A DNA stretch of 64,000 nucleotides from Effusibacillus dendaii (GCF_015097055.1 NZ_AP023366.1:186001-250000), one strand, 5' to 3'; counted from the stretch's first letter, positions 16,696 to 25,488 are shown. The notes: generated by a model from the sequence alone, not told the origin. Numbers and translations are program-made.

Positions 16696-17388
16696 GTGAC
16701 GACTTTGATGTCTACAGCATTGGAACTCCATCTCACTTTTCTTTTACGGCTTTGCTTAAGTATATTGTTAGGCGGCGTACTGGGATGGGAACGGGAGCGC
16801 AAAAATAAATCCGCAGGTATAAAAACTCACATTCTTGTTTCCGTCTCCGGATGTTTGTTGATATGGCTCTCCACCTATTCGTTTATTGATTTTACAGATC
16901 ATCCAAACGCAAGATTTGATCCTGCGCGGCTCGCGGCGCAAGTCGGCGGAGGTATCGGTGGATTTCTGGCGGCCGGGATTGTACTTCGGAATGATAAGTT
17001 TGCGATTAGCGGATATTCGACCGCCGGGATGTTACTTTTAGCCATGATTATCGGGTTCGCAGTCGGCAGTGGTCAATATTTTGTTTCGATTGTGACGGTA
17101 GGGGCTGTTATGCTGTGCATGATTTGGATTCCTGCGTTGCAGAGGCGGATTCAGAAACCGCAACGGAAACAGTTGGTATATGTCTCTGTGGATCGGCCGG
17201 CGCTGCTCGCCGAAATAACAGCAATTTTAGGTAGAAATGGGATTAATATCACCAATGTATCCATGCAGTCGGATGATGATGTTTTTACCACCACGATTGA
17301 ATTTTCCTGCCCTGCTGCTCTTGATTGGCAGGAACTCATACAGACAATCTCAAAAGTAGATAGTGTTTTATCGGTAAATTTAGAATGA
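16696..17388 (+). CDS. MgtC/SapB family membrane protein with C-terminal ACT domain
   Basis: 230 residues. The N-terminal half has about four or five helices with the family motifs LGWERERKNKSAGIKTH and AAQVGGGIGGFLAAGI, as in MgtC/SapB proteins linked to Mg2+ stress and ATP synthase control. The C-terminal 75 residues (from VYVSVDRPALLAEITAILGRNGINITNVSM) form an ACT-type ligand-binding domain. GTG 16696 sits almost on top of AGGGAGA; ATG 16708 in frame is an equally good start. The stop overlaps the next gene by 4 bases, suggesting joint function. Ligand and role are unknown. Confidence 0.8.
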   Translation: MTTLMSTALELHLTFLLRLCLSILLGGVLGWERERKNKSAGIKTHILVSVSGCLLIWLSTYSFIDFTDHPNARFDPARLAAQVGGGIGGFLAAGIVLRNDKFAISGYSTAGMLLLAMIIGFAVGSGQYFVSIVTVGAVMLCMIWIPALQRRIQKPQRKQLVYVSVDRPALLAEITAILGRNGINITNVSMQSDDDVFTTTIEFSCPAALDWQELIQTISKVDSVLSVNLE

Positions 17389-18449
17389 AAATGACAGGAA
17401 GTGATGGGGTGGAGGCAGACCGGAAATTAAGCTTGACGTGGATCAAAAATGAAGTGGGAAGCGCGAATGATGTCCGTACTCTGCGAGCGATTCATGACCA
17501 GATGCCGGATATGGCCCTTGCATGGCAGAAACAGGGAATGCACTCTACCGAAATCCACTCATCTATCAACTGTTGGCACGATACGCTGATCGGCCGGGTC
17601 ATCGAATTGGTGCTCGCGGATATGGAACAGGCTGGCTGGGGTACTCCTCCGTCCCCTTTTTGCTGGCTTTTATTAGGCAGCGGCGGACGGCGAGAACAGA
17701 CCTTGCAACCCGATCAGGACAATGCACTGCTGTATCTGGGTGGATCCGCCGCAGAACAGGACGAAGTAAAGCTGTATTTCAAGTCATTAGCCGAGAGGGT
17801 TGTCACCCGTTTGGCCGAGATTGGATACCCTTATTGTCCGGGCTTTGTGATGGCCACCAACCCAAGATGGAATCTGTCGTTGCAAAATTGGCAGGAGCAG
17901 ATCCAATCCTATACGGATGTTCCAAACTGGGACCACACAAGGTTCCTGATGATGGCAGCCGATATCCGGGCCGTTTTTGGCGATCCGGATTTGCCTCGTC
18001 AATTTCGGGGATGGTTGATTGAACATTTGCGTTGTCAACCGTTCGTGCATTGGCAGGTCGCCAGTCACGGTTTGCAGCAGTCGGTTCCGCTCGATTTCAG
18101 AGGCCGTTTTCTGGTCGACAAATGGGGCGAGCATGCAGGCGAGTTCCATTTAAAAGACACCTATCTGCAATTGGTCAACTGTGTCCGGCTCTGGTCGATC
18201 GCAAACGGAATCGAGGCTGTTGCCACCCTAAGCCGGATTCAGGAACTGCATCAGCGGTGTATTTGGGAGCCGGTCACGGCCGATGGGATCGCGAATGCGT
18301 TTCTGGTTTTGATGGGCCATCGGCTCTGGAGCAATTATGTTCCAACAAATCGTTTATCTGACGCAGACAAAACGGAACTCGCAAATGCAATCAAGCGAAT
18401 CCGTGCGTTGCAAAAACTGACAGCCAAAAAATTTCGCAAGCCGGAGTGA
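17385..18449 (+). CDS. DUF294 nucleotidyltransferase-like protein (GlnD-related fold)
   Basis: 354 residues. The segment LLGSGGRREQTLQPDQDNALLY is the nucleotidyltransferase core (GSxGRxE then DxD-like) of the DUF294 family, followed by a helical C-terminal substrate-binding domain. The family resembles the uridylyltransferase end of GlnD. CBS and cyclic-nucleotide domains, common at the N-terminus of relatives, are absent. It overlaps the MgtC/ACT gene by 4 bases and is followed 6 bases later by an exonuclease gene, a pairing common in this family. Uridylylation of the nearby PII-like proteins is a possible but untested role. Confidence 0.82.
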   Translation: MKMTGSDGVEADRKLSLTWIKNEVGSANDVRTLRAIHDQMPDMALAWQKQGMHSTEIHSSINCWHDTLIGRVIELVLADMEQAGWGTPPSPFCWLLLGSGGRREQTLQPDQDNALLYLGGSAAEQDEVKLYFKSLAERVVTRLAEIGYPYCPGFVMATNPRWNLSLQNWQEQIQSYTDVPNWDHTRFLMMAADIRAVFGDPDLPRQFRGWLIEHLRCQPFVHWQVASHGLQQSVPLDFRGRFLVDKWGEHAGEFHLKDTYLQLVNCVRLWSIANGIEAVATLSRIQELHQRCIWEPVTADGIANAFLVLMGHRLWSNYVPTNRLSDADKTELANAIKRIRALQKLTAKKFRKPE

Positions 18450-18455
18450 GCAGGC

Positions 18456-19199
18456 ATGAGTCAAGATCGCAGCGGATTTTTCCGCAGATTGTTACAAACC
18501 CGTTCCCATAATGTACTGCCAGCCTTGTCTGCCGTTTCGCCGGAAAAAATGCAGGGGGAAGCGTTTATTCGCCAACTGCTGAAAGAGGCAAAATCGGAAG
18601 ACGGCTGGGACGCGCCTCTTCTGCAGACTCGCTTTGTGGTAGTCGATACGGAAACGACCGGGTTCAATCCTTCGTTCGATGTTCTGATTTCGATCGGGGC
18701 GGTGGAAATGCATGGAGATCGCATCGAATTGGGCAATCCGTATCATTCTCTGATTCGACCGGAATTTGACCGGTTCATTCCGGCGGTGGTCACGAAACTG
18801 ACCGGTATTACAAACGAACAGGCCGCTGCGGCACCTGATATCAAACTGGTGCTGCAGCAGTTTTTGGAATATGCCAAAGACGGCGTATTGGTGATGCATC
18901 ATGCGAGCCACGACATTCGCTTTCTAAACGCCGCTCTGTGGCGGTTCTCAAGAGCGCACCTGACACACCGAATCCTTGATACGCACGATGTAGCCAAATG
19001 GCTGCATCCGAGATGGAATCAATACGGATTGGACGATCTGCTGCAGACCTACCAAATTCCTGTTCTGGGGCGTCACACGGCACTCGGTGACGCGAAAATG
19101 ACGGCGGAGTTGTGGAAACGATTGCTGACCGAGTCGATTGCCAAAGGAATCGAAACGTTTGGGGAACTTCGGGAACAAATGGTGTTGGCAAACAGGTGA
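18456..19199 (+). CDS. DnaQ-like DEDDh 3'-5' exonuclease
   Basis: 247 residues. Exo I motif VVDTETTGFNP, Exo II region HHASHDIRFLNAAL, and Exo III HTALGDAKMTAELW (His followed by Asp) identify a DEDDh exonuclease of the PolC/DnaQ epsilon type, here as a free protein. About 60 residues precede the domain. It ends the four-gene unit with amtB region genes and is followed by a terminator. In other bacteria the same exonuclease accompanies DUF294 proteins; its substrate there is not established. Confidence 0.88.
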   Translation: MSQDRSGFFRRLLQTRSHNVLPALSAVSPEKMQGEAFIRQLLKEAKSEDGWDAPLLQTRFVVVDTETTGFNPSFDVLISIGAVEMHGDRIELGNPYHSLIRPEFDRFIPAVVTKLTGITNEQAAAAPDIKLVLQQFLEYAKDGVLVMHHASHDIRFLNAALWRFSRAHLTHRILDTHDVAKWLHPRWNQYGLDDLLQTYQIPVLGRHTALGDAKMTAELWKRLLTESIAKGIETFGELREQMVLANR

Positions 19200-19226
19200 G
19201 ATATGTATTTCATCCAAACGTGTTTC

Positions 19227-19254
19227 GTGCTACCCTTTTAGGTAGCACTTTTTT
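19227..19254 (+). terminator. intrinsic terminator after the exonuclease gene
   Basis: Perfect stem GTGCTACC / GGTAGCAC, loop CTTTTA, then six T. It lies between the exonuclease stop and pcrA. Confidence 0.85.
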
Positions 19255-19288
19255 ACTACCTCAGAATGCATAACTTTCGGAGGCGTTT

Positions 19289-21433
19289 ATGTCTACAGAA
19301 TCACATTCGTTGCAAATTGACATCGATTCCATTACACAAGGCCTCAATCCGCAGCAGAAGGAAGCGGTGGAGACGACAGAGGGCCCGTTGCTGATTTTAG
19401 CCGGGGCCGGCTCTGGAAAAACGAGCGTGATGACACGCCGGATTGCGTATCTGATGGGTCGCCGGGGCGTGCAGCCGTGGAATATTTTGGCGATCACGTT
19501 TACCAATAAAGCGGCAAAGGAAATGAACGAGCGGGTCGAGAAATTGGTCGGCGAAGCGGCTGGCGACATCTGGATGAGCACGTTTCATGCCATGTGTGTG
19601 AAAATCTTGCGGCGGGAAGCGGAGCGGCTTGGCTACCAGAACAATTTTTCGATCCTCGATGCGGACGATCAGATGTCCGCCATTAAGCAGTGCATGCTCG
19701 ATCTGAACTACGATCTGAAAAAATTTGACCCGAATTTGATCCATTGGAAAATTTCCGCCGCCAAGAACGAACTGCTGACCCCCGACGAGTTTCGAAAATC
19801 GGCGGGGCGCTCGCTGGCCGATTCGGTCGCGGCCGACGTATACCGGGAATATCAATTTAAATTAAACAGCGTGAATGCGCTCGATTTTGACGATCTGATT
19901 TTCAAAACGGTGCAGTTGTTTGAAGAGCAGCCGGACGTTCTGGTCGCCTATCAGGACAAATTTCGCTACATTCATGTGGACGAGTATCAGGACACCAACC
20001 GGGCCCAGTACAAACTGGTCAGCCTTTTGGCGGCCAACTATCGAAATATCTGCGTGGTGGGCGATGCGGATCAGGCGATTTACCGTTGGCGGGGCGCGGA
20101 CATCTCAAACATCCTGAATTTTGAGCGGGACTATCCGGAAGCAAAAGTCATTCTGTTAGAGGAGAATTACCGTTCGACCGGTATGATTCTGGATGCGGCG
20201 AACGCCGTGATCCGTCACAACACCATGCGGAAAGAAAAGAATCTGCGCTCCGTCAAAGGGCCGGGCGAGAAACTGTCCGTTTACGCGGCGCTCGACCAGG
20301 CGGATGAGGCGGCGTACGTGGTGGCAAAGGTGCAGGAGTACATTGCAAACGGCGGCCAATTCCGTGACTGCACGGTCCTGTACCGGGCCAACGCTCAGTC
20401 GCGCGCGATTGAGGAAGTCTTTCTGCAGGCGGCTATTCCTTACAAAATCATCGGCGGTATGACATTCTACGACCGGCGCGAGATCAAGGACGTAATGGCC
20501 TACCTGAAAGCGATCTCCAACCCGCAGGACGAAATTTCCCTGCTGCGGATTGTCAACGTTCCGAAACGAAGTATTGGCGAGGGCACGATCAAACGGCTGC
20601 TCGACTATGCGCGTGACCAAGATCTTTCCCTGCTGCAGGCGATGGGCGAGGCGGAGAAAGCGGATATCGGCGCAAAGGCGCTGGAATCGGTCAAAAAATT
20701 CCACTTGCTGATGAGCGACCTTCACTTTGCGCAGGAAGGCCTGTCGGTCACCGAATTTTTACAATTGATGCTGCACCGCACCGGCTACCGGGAAATGTAT
20801 GAGGCAAGCGGCAAAGAAGAAGATCAGAGCCGGTTGGAGAATATAGACGAACTGCTGACCGTGACCCGTGCATTTGACAAGAGACGGCGCGGTTCATTGG
20901 CCGATTTTTTGGCGGAGACGTCGCTGTTGTCCGATACGGACAAGGAAACGGGGAAGAAAGACAACGCCGTCCACATGATGACCATGCACGCCGCAAAAGG
21001 ATTGGAGTTTCCGGTCGTGTTTGTGATTGGCATGGAGGAGACGATTTTTCCGCATGCGCGCTCGATGGACAGCCCGGAGGGAATCGAGGAGGAGCGCAAC
21101 CTGTGCTATGTGGCGATTACGCGGGCACAGGAGAAACTGCATCTGACGTACTGCTCGGAACGGACAATTTACGGGGAGCTGCAAATGAACGATCCGTCCC
21201 GTTTCCTTGCTGAAATACCGGAAGAGTACACGGAGAAATCGGGGGCCGATTTTCAGGTCGTCCCCCGCTGGGACATCGGTCTGCGCGTCCGTCACCCGCA
21301 GTATGGCGTAGGGGTCATTATGGACATGAGCGGCAAAGACGACGAACTCGAATTGGAGATCACCTTCCAATCCAAGTACGGTACCAAAAAGGTCAAGCCG
21401 AGGACCACCAAGCTGCGGGTGATTGAGAAGTGA
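19289..21433 (+). CDS. pcrA: ATP-dependent DNA helicase PcrA (UvrD/Rep family)
   Basis: Superfamily 1A 3'-5' helicase, 714 residues, close to the usual 720-740. Motif Q/I: LNPQQKEAV and LAGAGSGKTSVMTRR; motif Ia ITFTNKAAKEM; motif II DEYQDTN; motif III VVGDADQAIYRWRGA; motif V TMHAAKGLEFPVVF; motif VI CYVAITRAQEKL. The C-terminal 55 residues (HPQYGVGVIMDM) form the Tudor-like domain that contacts RNA polymerase. It acts in repair and in removing stalled transcription. The usual pcrB and ligA neighbours are absent: ligA would follow, but a repeat and a terminator do. Confidence 0.95.
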   Translation: MSTESHSLQIDIDSITQGLNPQQKEAVETTEGPLLILAGAGSGKTSVMTRRIAYLMGRRGVQPWNILAITFTNKAAKEMNERVEKLVGEAAGDIWMSTFHAMCVKILRREAERLGYQNNFSILDADDQMSAIKQCMLDLNYDLKKFDPNLIHWKISAAKNELLTPDEFRKSAGRSLADSVAADVYREYQFKLNSVNALDFDDLIFKTVQLFEEQPDVLVAYQDKFRYIHVDEYQDTNRAQYKLVSLLAANYRNICVVGDADQAIYRWRGADISNILNFERDYPEAKVILLEENYRSTGMILDAANAVIRHNTMRKEKNLRSVKGPGEKLSVYAALDQADEAAYVVAKVQEYIANGGQFRDCTVLYRANAQSRAIEEVFLQAAIPYKIIGGMTFYDRREIKDVMAYLKAISNPQDEISLLRIVNVPKRSIGEGTIKRLLDYARDQDLSLLQAMGEAEKADIGAKALESVKKFHLLMSDLHFAQEGLSVTEFLQLMLHRTGYREMYEASGKEEDQSRLENIDELLTVTRAFDKRRRGSLADFLAETSLLSDTDKETGKKDNAVHMMTMHAAKGLEFPVVFVIGMEETIFPHARSMDSPEGIEEERNLCYVAITRAQEKLHLTYCSERTIYGELQMNDPSRFLAEIPEEYTEKSGADFQVVPRWDIGLRVRHPQYGVGVIMDMSGKDDELELEITFQSKYGTKKVKPRTTKLRVIEK

Positions 21434-21504
21434 CGGAGAAAATCGGGAAGTAACGGAGAAAACGGGGAAATGAAGAAACCTGGGGAAACGGAGAAACTTG
21501 GGAG
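21431..21504 (+). repeat. short tandem repeat after pcrA
   Basis: About four degenerate copies of an 18-20 base unit of the form TRACGGAGAAAAYCGGGRAR begin at the pcrA stop codon. Units start at 21431, 21451, 21471 and 21489. The first two copies differ at few positions. No gene is read from it. Confidence 0.6.
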
Positions 21505-21510
21505 GATAAA

Positions 21511-21545
21511 AGGGGGCAACGGCATCTGGGCTGACTGCCCCTTTT
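21511..21545 (+). terminator. probable terminator of pcrA
   Basis: Stem GGGGCA / TGCCCC, extendable by flanking A and T pairs, with a 17-base loop, followed by TTTT. Confidence 0.65.
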
Positions 21546-21819
21546 CAGTGTTTGTTAGGACTTGAAGATCACTAACGTTACATCGACGACGTCATGGAGA
21601 GCCTGTTTTCTTTTTGTAAATGCTCGCAAACTCGGTCATCCTATCGGTATATTACCCGAGCAGATCCGAAGAGGTATTTAGGTCTCTCTTAGCCTGCTTT
21701 AAGATGGAGTTAAATGTGCCAGTGGGTTACTGAGGTTATCTTCTCCTAACAACCTGGGAACTAAAAGTTTAATGCAAGCACTTGATGAAAGATTTTAGAG
21801 TGATGAATTGTCCCATCAT
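21546..21819. other. gene-free stretch between pcrA and the GNAT gene
   Basis: About 270 bases with no frame of convincing length or RBS, no tRNA-like fold and no clear insertion sequence ends. It may contain a decayed gene, but I recognise none. Confidence 0.5.
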
Positions 21820-22479
21820 TTAAAGCTTCTTAGCAAACACCAACGTTTTATAGTCCGGAACATTACTCCAAAACGTATCCTCTTTCTCGAGCAGTAAGTC
21901 ATATCCTTTTTTGCGGTAAAAGGGAATTGCTTTCAAATTCCGGTTGGACGTGGACAAATGGATGCCTGCCACGCCGCTTTTTCGCACATGCTGTTCAAAT
22001 CGATCCAATAATTTGGAACCGATTCCACAGTGCTGATATTCGGGCAGCACATTAATATGCAGATGGGCCGGATACACCTTATAGAGGGGATTTGGCTCGA
22101 TTTTGGAACGGGCGCCCTTTAGAAAGAAGATGACTTCGCGAAAAGACTCGGTATATCTCCATCCGGTATAGAACAGAAGTCGGAGGGCAATTCTCCATCC
22201 CATTTTCCAGGCAAACTGTCTGTTTTGATTGCGGGTGTCCAGGGTTCCCAAAATATATCCCACCACTTTGTCGCCATTTGATCGATCGACAGCGACAAAA
22301 CAGTGTTCCGTTTCGTAACGCAGATAAAACAGACAGAACAGGTAACCGAAAAGCTTGCGGTCGTTAAACCGGTTTGTCCCTGATAAATCCTGTCCCATAA
22401 ACCCGGTCCGATAACAGATTTGCAAGACGCTTTGTTCATCTGCATGTTGATAAGGCCGTATATAAATGTCTGGCATCAA
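21820..22479 (-). CDS. GNAT family N-acetyltransferase
   Basis: 219-residue acetyltransferase. The N-terminal strand (YIRPYQHADEQSVLQICYRTG) and the acetyl-CoA loop region (VLPEYQHCGIGSKLLDRFEQHV, with the Q-x-x-G-x-G/A pattern) fit the GNAT fold, as does the late FYRKKGYDLL segment. The central part of about 60 residues is longer than in minimal GNATs, like those acting on bulky or lipid-linked substrates. ATG 22479 is preceded by AGGGATCG. It is a single gene, opposite in direction to its neighbours. Substrate unknown. Confidence 0.85.
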   Translation of the reverse strand: MMPDIYIRPYQHADEQSVLQICYRTGFMGQDLSGTNRFNDRKLFGYLFCLFYLRYETEHCFVAVDRSNGDKVVGYILGTLDTRNQNRQFAWKMGWRIALRLLFYTGWRYTESFREVIFFLKGARSKIEPNPLYKVYPAHLHINVLPEYQHCGIGSKLLDRFEQHVRKSGVAGIHLSTSNRNLKAIPFYRKKGYDLLLEKEDTFWSNVPDYKTLVFAKKL

Positions 22480-22574
22480 CGATCCCTCAATCTTTCAGTG
22501 GTTTTGGCGGTGTTGGAATTATATAAAGCAGCACCAGTTGTTTTTCCTTTTACCCTGTGTTAAAATGTCATTTG

Positions 22575-22640
22575 TTAATCAAGGCGGTCCGCTGTCAGCC
22601 TGAATATGTGGCATGAACGCCTGCAGGGAAGGAGGAAATC
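22575..22640 (+). ncRNA. probable L19 (rplS) autoregulatory leader
   Basis: A nested hairpin precedes the rplS start: AGGCG (22582-22586) pairs with CGCCT (22618-22622), and inner GCC (22598-22600) with GGC (22610-22612), leading directly into the AAGGAGG site. Location and layout resemble the L19 leader known in Bacillaceae, in which L19 represses its own translation. Recognition is from memory of the family, not from a search. Confidence 0.5.
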
Positions 22641-22643
22641 AGC

Positions 22644-22991
22644 ATGAACCAAGAACTCTTGCGTCAAATTATCGACGAACAGCTTCGCAAGGACATCCCA
22701 AGTTTCCGTCCTGGCGATACGGTTAAAGTACACGTGAAAGTAAAAGAAGGAAACCGCGAACGGATTCAGTTGTTCGAAGGTGTTGTGATTAAGCGCCGGG
22801 GAAGCGGCATTTCCGAAACGTTTACTGCTCGCAAAATTTCGAACGGCGTTGGCGTGGAACGTACATTCCCGCTCCACTCCCCAAAGATCGAGAAGATCGA
22901 AGTCGCTCGCCGCGGTCGGGTACGCCGCGCGAAACTGTACTACCTGCGGAACTTGACAGGTAAGGCAGCTCGCATTAAAGAAATTCGCTAA
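22644..22991 (+). CDS. rplS: 50S ribosomal protein L19
   Basis: 115 residues, standard length. It contains the family segments [29 protein letters not shown] and [19 protein letters not shown]19 sits at the 30S-50S interface. It has a strong RBS (GGAAGGAGG) and a structured leader. The usual upstream rpsP, rimM and trmD are not next to it; a GNAT gene on the opposite strand is. A terminator follows at 23006. Confidence 0.98.
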   Translation: MNQELLRQIIDEQLRKDIPSFRPGDTVKVHVKVKEGNRERIQLFEGVVIKRRGSGISETFTARKISNGVGVERTFPLHSPKIEKIEVARRGRVRRAKLYYLRNLTGKAARIKEIR

Positions 22992-23005
22992 ATAGATATT
23001 GAGAG

Positions 23006-23032
23006 GGGACTTGTGGAAGCAAGTCCCTTTTT
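23006..23032 (+). terminator. intrinsic terminator after rplS
   Basis: Stem GGGACTTG / CAAGTCCC, loop of six, then five T. Confidence 0.88.
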
Positions 23033-23076
23033 CATAAACACGTTTTCGTTTAAGAGTTGGGCGGGAGGGAAACGCT

Positions 23077-23619
23077 ATGGCAGAAAATCATTCCGAAAAC
23101 AAGAAGAACGAAACATGGGAATGGATTAAATCACTGGGAATTGCCATAATCTTGGCGCTTGCCATTCACCAATTCGTATTTGCCCAATTTATGGTGGACG
23201 GCGAATCCATGATGCCGACTATGCAGAACCAGGAACGTCTGATCGTCAACAAGCTGATTTACCATATCCATTCTCCACAACGGGGAGAAATCATCGTGTT
23301 TCAATACCCGTCTGACACAACCAAAGATTTTATCAAGCGTGTAATCGGACTGCCCGGTGACACGATCGAAGTAAAGGGCGGCAAGGTGTACCGGAACGGG
23401 CAGGCGTTAAACGAGCCTTATTTGGGCGAACCGACCTTTGGTGCCTATGGCCCGGTGACAGTTCCGACAGGTAAGGTGTTCGTGATGGGAGACAACCGCA
23501 ACAATTCAAAGGACAGCCGGGATCCTTCCGTCGGTTTCGTACCGGATAATCTGGTGGTGGGCCGTGCGGATCTGATTTTCTGGCCGGTCTCCAACATGAA
23601 ACTTTTCCCGTTTAAGTAG
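23077..23619 (+). CDS. lepB: type I signal peptidase (SipS/LepB)
   Basis: 180-residue Gram-positive signal peptidase with one N-terminal membrane anchor (about residues 17-37). The catalytic Ser is in VDGESMMPTM and the general-base Lys in FIKRVIGLPGD; GDNRNNSKDSR is the conserved box E. It removes signal peptides outside the membrane. It lies between rplS and rbgA, as in several Bacillales, with 16 bases to rbgA. Confidence 0.95.
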   Translation: MAENHSENKKNETWEWIKSLGIAIILALAIHQFVFAQFMVDGESMMPTMQNQERLIVNKLIYHIHSPQRGEIIVFQYPSDTTKDFIKRVIGLPGDTIEVKGGKVYRNGQALNEPYLGEPTFGAYGPVTVPTGKVFVMGDNRNNSKDSRDPSVGFVPDNLVVGRADLIFWPVSNMKLFPFK

Positions 23620-23635
23620 ACAAGGGGGAAGCAAG

Positions 23636-24532
23636 ATGACAATTCAATGGTTTCCCGGCCATATGGCAAAGGCCCGGCGGGAAGTCACGGAAAAATTAAA
23701 GCTGGTGGATGTAGTGTATGAACTGGTGGACGCCCGCATCCCGCTTTCCAGCCGGAATCCGATGATGAACGAAATTACGCAGCAGAAACCGCGGATTGTT
23801 CTATTGAACAAAGCCGATTTGGCCGATTCTGAGATTACGAAAGAATGGATTCGCTATTTTGAAAAAGCAGGTACCCCTGCCGTTCCGGTCATCGCCACAC
23901 AGGGCGAAGGGTTCCGCAAACTGGAATCGGAAGCCAAACGTCTGGTGGCACCAAAAATGGAAGCGATGATGAAAAAAGGGATCCGTCCCCGCGCCGTGCG
24001 TGCCATGATCTTAGGTATTCCAAATGTCGGCAAATCGTCACTGATTAACCGGATGGCAAACCGGAACATCGCCAAAACAGGCGACAAGCCGGGGGTTACG
24101 AAGGCGCAGCAGTGGATCAAGGTAGGGAAAGATTTTGAACTGCTTGATACACCGGGGATTCTCTGGCCGAAGTTTGAAGATCCGGAAGTCGGCGTCAGAT
24201 TGGCGTTGACGGGTGCCATTAAAGACGAGGTGCTGGAAACGGACAAACAGGAGGTCGCCTATTTCCTGGTGAAATGGCTGCGGGATACGTACCCGGGCGT
24301 TTTGGAATCCCGTTACAAACTGGAAAATTTGCCGGTGGAAGCATGGGACATCGTGCTCGAAATTGGCCGCAAACGCGGCGCTGTTCGATCTGGCGGCGTA
24401 ATTGACGAAATGGCCGCCTGCGATTTGATTTTACGCGAGTTTCGCGGCGGACTGCTTGGCAAAATTTCGTTGGAACGGCCCAGCCTCACACCCGATTCAA
24501 CCATCAAACAAAAAGAACCGGAAAACGTGTGA
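23636..24532 (+). CDS. rbgA: ribosome biogenesis GTPase RbgA (YlqF)
   Basis: 298-residue circularly permuted GTPase. Motif order G4-G1-G3 is seen: NKADL near residue 60, GIPNVGKSSLINR near 128 and DTPGI near 175. The N-terminus WFPGHMAKARRE carries the catalytic His region used in 50S maturation. The C-terminal domain binds rRNA. It follows lepB closely. In Bacillus, rnhB comes next; here two unrelated genes intervene. Confidence 0.96.
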   Translation: MTIQWFPGHMAKARREVTEKLKLVDVVYELVDARIPLSSRNPMMNEITQQKPRIVLLNKADLADSEITKEWIRYFEKAGTPAVPVIATQGEGFRKLESEAKRLVAPKMEAMMKKGIRPRAVRAMILGIPNVGKSSLINRMANRNIAKTGDKPGVTKAQQWIKVGKDFELLDTPGILWPKFEDPEVGVRLALTGAIKDEVLETDKQEVAYFLVKWLRDTYPGVLESRYKLENLPVEAWDIVLEIGRKRGAVRSGGVIDEMAACDLILREFRGGLLGKISLERPSLTPDSTIKQKEPENV

Positions 24533-24559
24533 ATCGAGAAAATCGGTTCACACGTTTTC
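24521..24559. terminator. terminator hairpin shared by rbgA and the metallo-hydrolase gene
   Basis: Perfect 13-bp inverted repeat GAAAACGTGTGAA / TTCACACGTTTTC, which includes the rbgA stop codon. A and T runs at both ends would allow use in both directions. Confidence 0.75.
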
Positions 24560-24602
24560 AGTTTTCACCTCTCTGTTGTCGGACCAGTCGTCTCCCCGCT
24601 GC

Positions 24603-25361
24603 TTATTCCCCGATTTGCAGCCGGTCCCCCGGTTTCATGAGACGAACCGGAACATCCAGCTCTTTTGCGCGGTTCGTTAATCGTACCAACAAATTGGGCG
24701 TTTCACAGTAGAGAGGCGGATTATCAAATTCCTGATAGTGGATCGGAACCAATTGTCCGGACCGCAATATAGAGGCGGCTGACGCGGCCTGTTCAGGCGT
24801 CAGGCAGGCTTCCACTCCGCTCGGAATTAATCCCGGATACTGGACAACGGCCCCGTTCACCGGCAGACAGGCGGCATCGAACGGACCGTATTTTTGGGCA
24901 ATGCGCCACCAATGCCCGTGCCACAGCGTATCTCCGCAATGAATCATCTTTTTGCCTCCTCCTTCCACGATCCAGGCGACTTGCGGAAATCCGAATCCGT
25001 CAGCCGAATACACGGCGGTTATCTGCAGGGAACCGATTTTCTCCTGCTGGTCGAAAGCCATCCCGTTTACGTTTTGCAGAGAAGTTTTTGGGGCGCCAAG
25101 AACAGCCTCGTTCGGCAGATAAACAGGGATATGATCGCCGAACATTCCCGCAATCAGCTGCGGATCAAAATGGTCCGGATGCAAATGGGTAACCAGTACG
25201 GCAGAAACGGATCGCATCTGCTCCAGGGATACTAACGGTGCAAGTGGATGGCCCATTAACTGCGCAAATTCCGGTGTGACATTTGCAATCGGATCGATCA
25301 AAATGCTCGTGTCGCCAGACTGAACGAACACGCCTGCCCAAGACAACCGCTGTAAAATCAT
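24603..25361 (-). CDS. MBL-fold metallo-hydrolase (UlaG/YtxJ-like)
   Basis: 252 residues from ATG 25361 (GGGAGG 10 bases upstream). The metal motif THLHPDHFD, a later HCGDTLWHGHW and PIHYQEFD give the His/Asp ligands of a metallo-beta-lactamase fold of the UlaG-like type. It starts with LQRLSWAGVFVQSGDTSILIDP, typical of this subgroup. It is divergent from an HxlR regulator gene, and the two share an 89-base spacer, so the regulator likely controls it. The substrate is unknown. Confidence 0.85.
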   Translation of the reverse strand: MILQRLSWAGVFVQSGDTSILIDPIANVTPEFAQLMGHPLAPLVSLEQMRSVSAVLVTHLHPDHFDPQLIAGMFGDHIPVYLPNEAVLGAPKTSLQNVNGMAFDQQEKIGSLQITAVYSADGFGFPQVAWIVEGGGKKMIHCGDTLWHGHWWRIAQKYGPFDAACLPVNGAVVQYPGLIPSGVEACLTPEQAASAASILRSGQLVPIHYQEFDNPPLYCETPNLLVRLTNRAKELDVPVRLMKPGDRLQIGE

Positions 25362-25392
25362 ATGTATACAACCTCCCAATGTGATTTTAAAG

Positions 25393-25417
25393 TTAATATA
25401 TAATACTTAATATATAA
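25393..25417. promoter_or_regulatory. direct repeat in the HxlR/metallo-hydrolase spacer, possible HxlR operator
   Basis: Two identical copies of TTAATATATAA start 14 bases apart (25393 and 25407). They lie between the divergent start codons, 32 bases upstream of the metallo-hydrolase start. HxlR-type regulators often bind such repeats near their own gene. Confidence 0.5.
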
Positions 25418-25488
25418 AAACAACTAACTATGCAAAATGTAATTATGCTATGATATTCGTAAACATCCAACCAAAAAAGGTGAAACGT

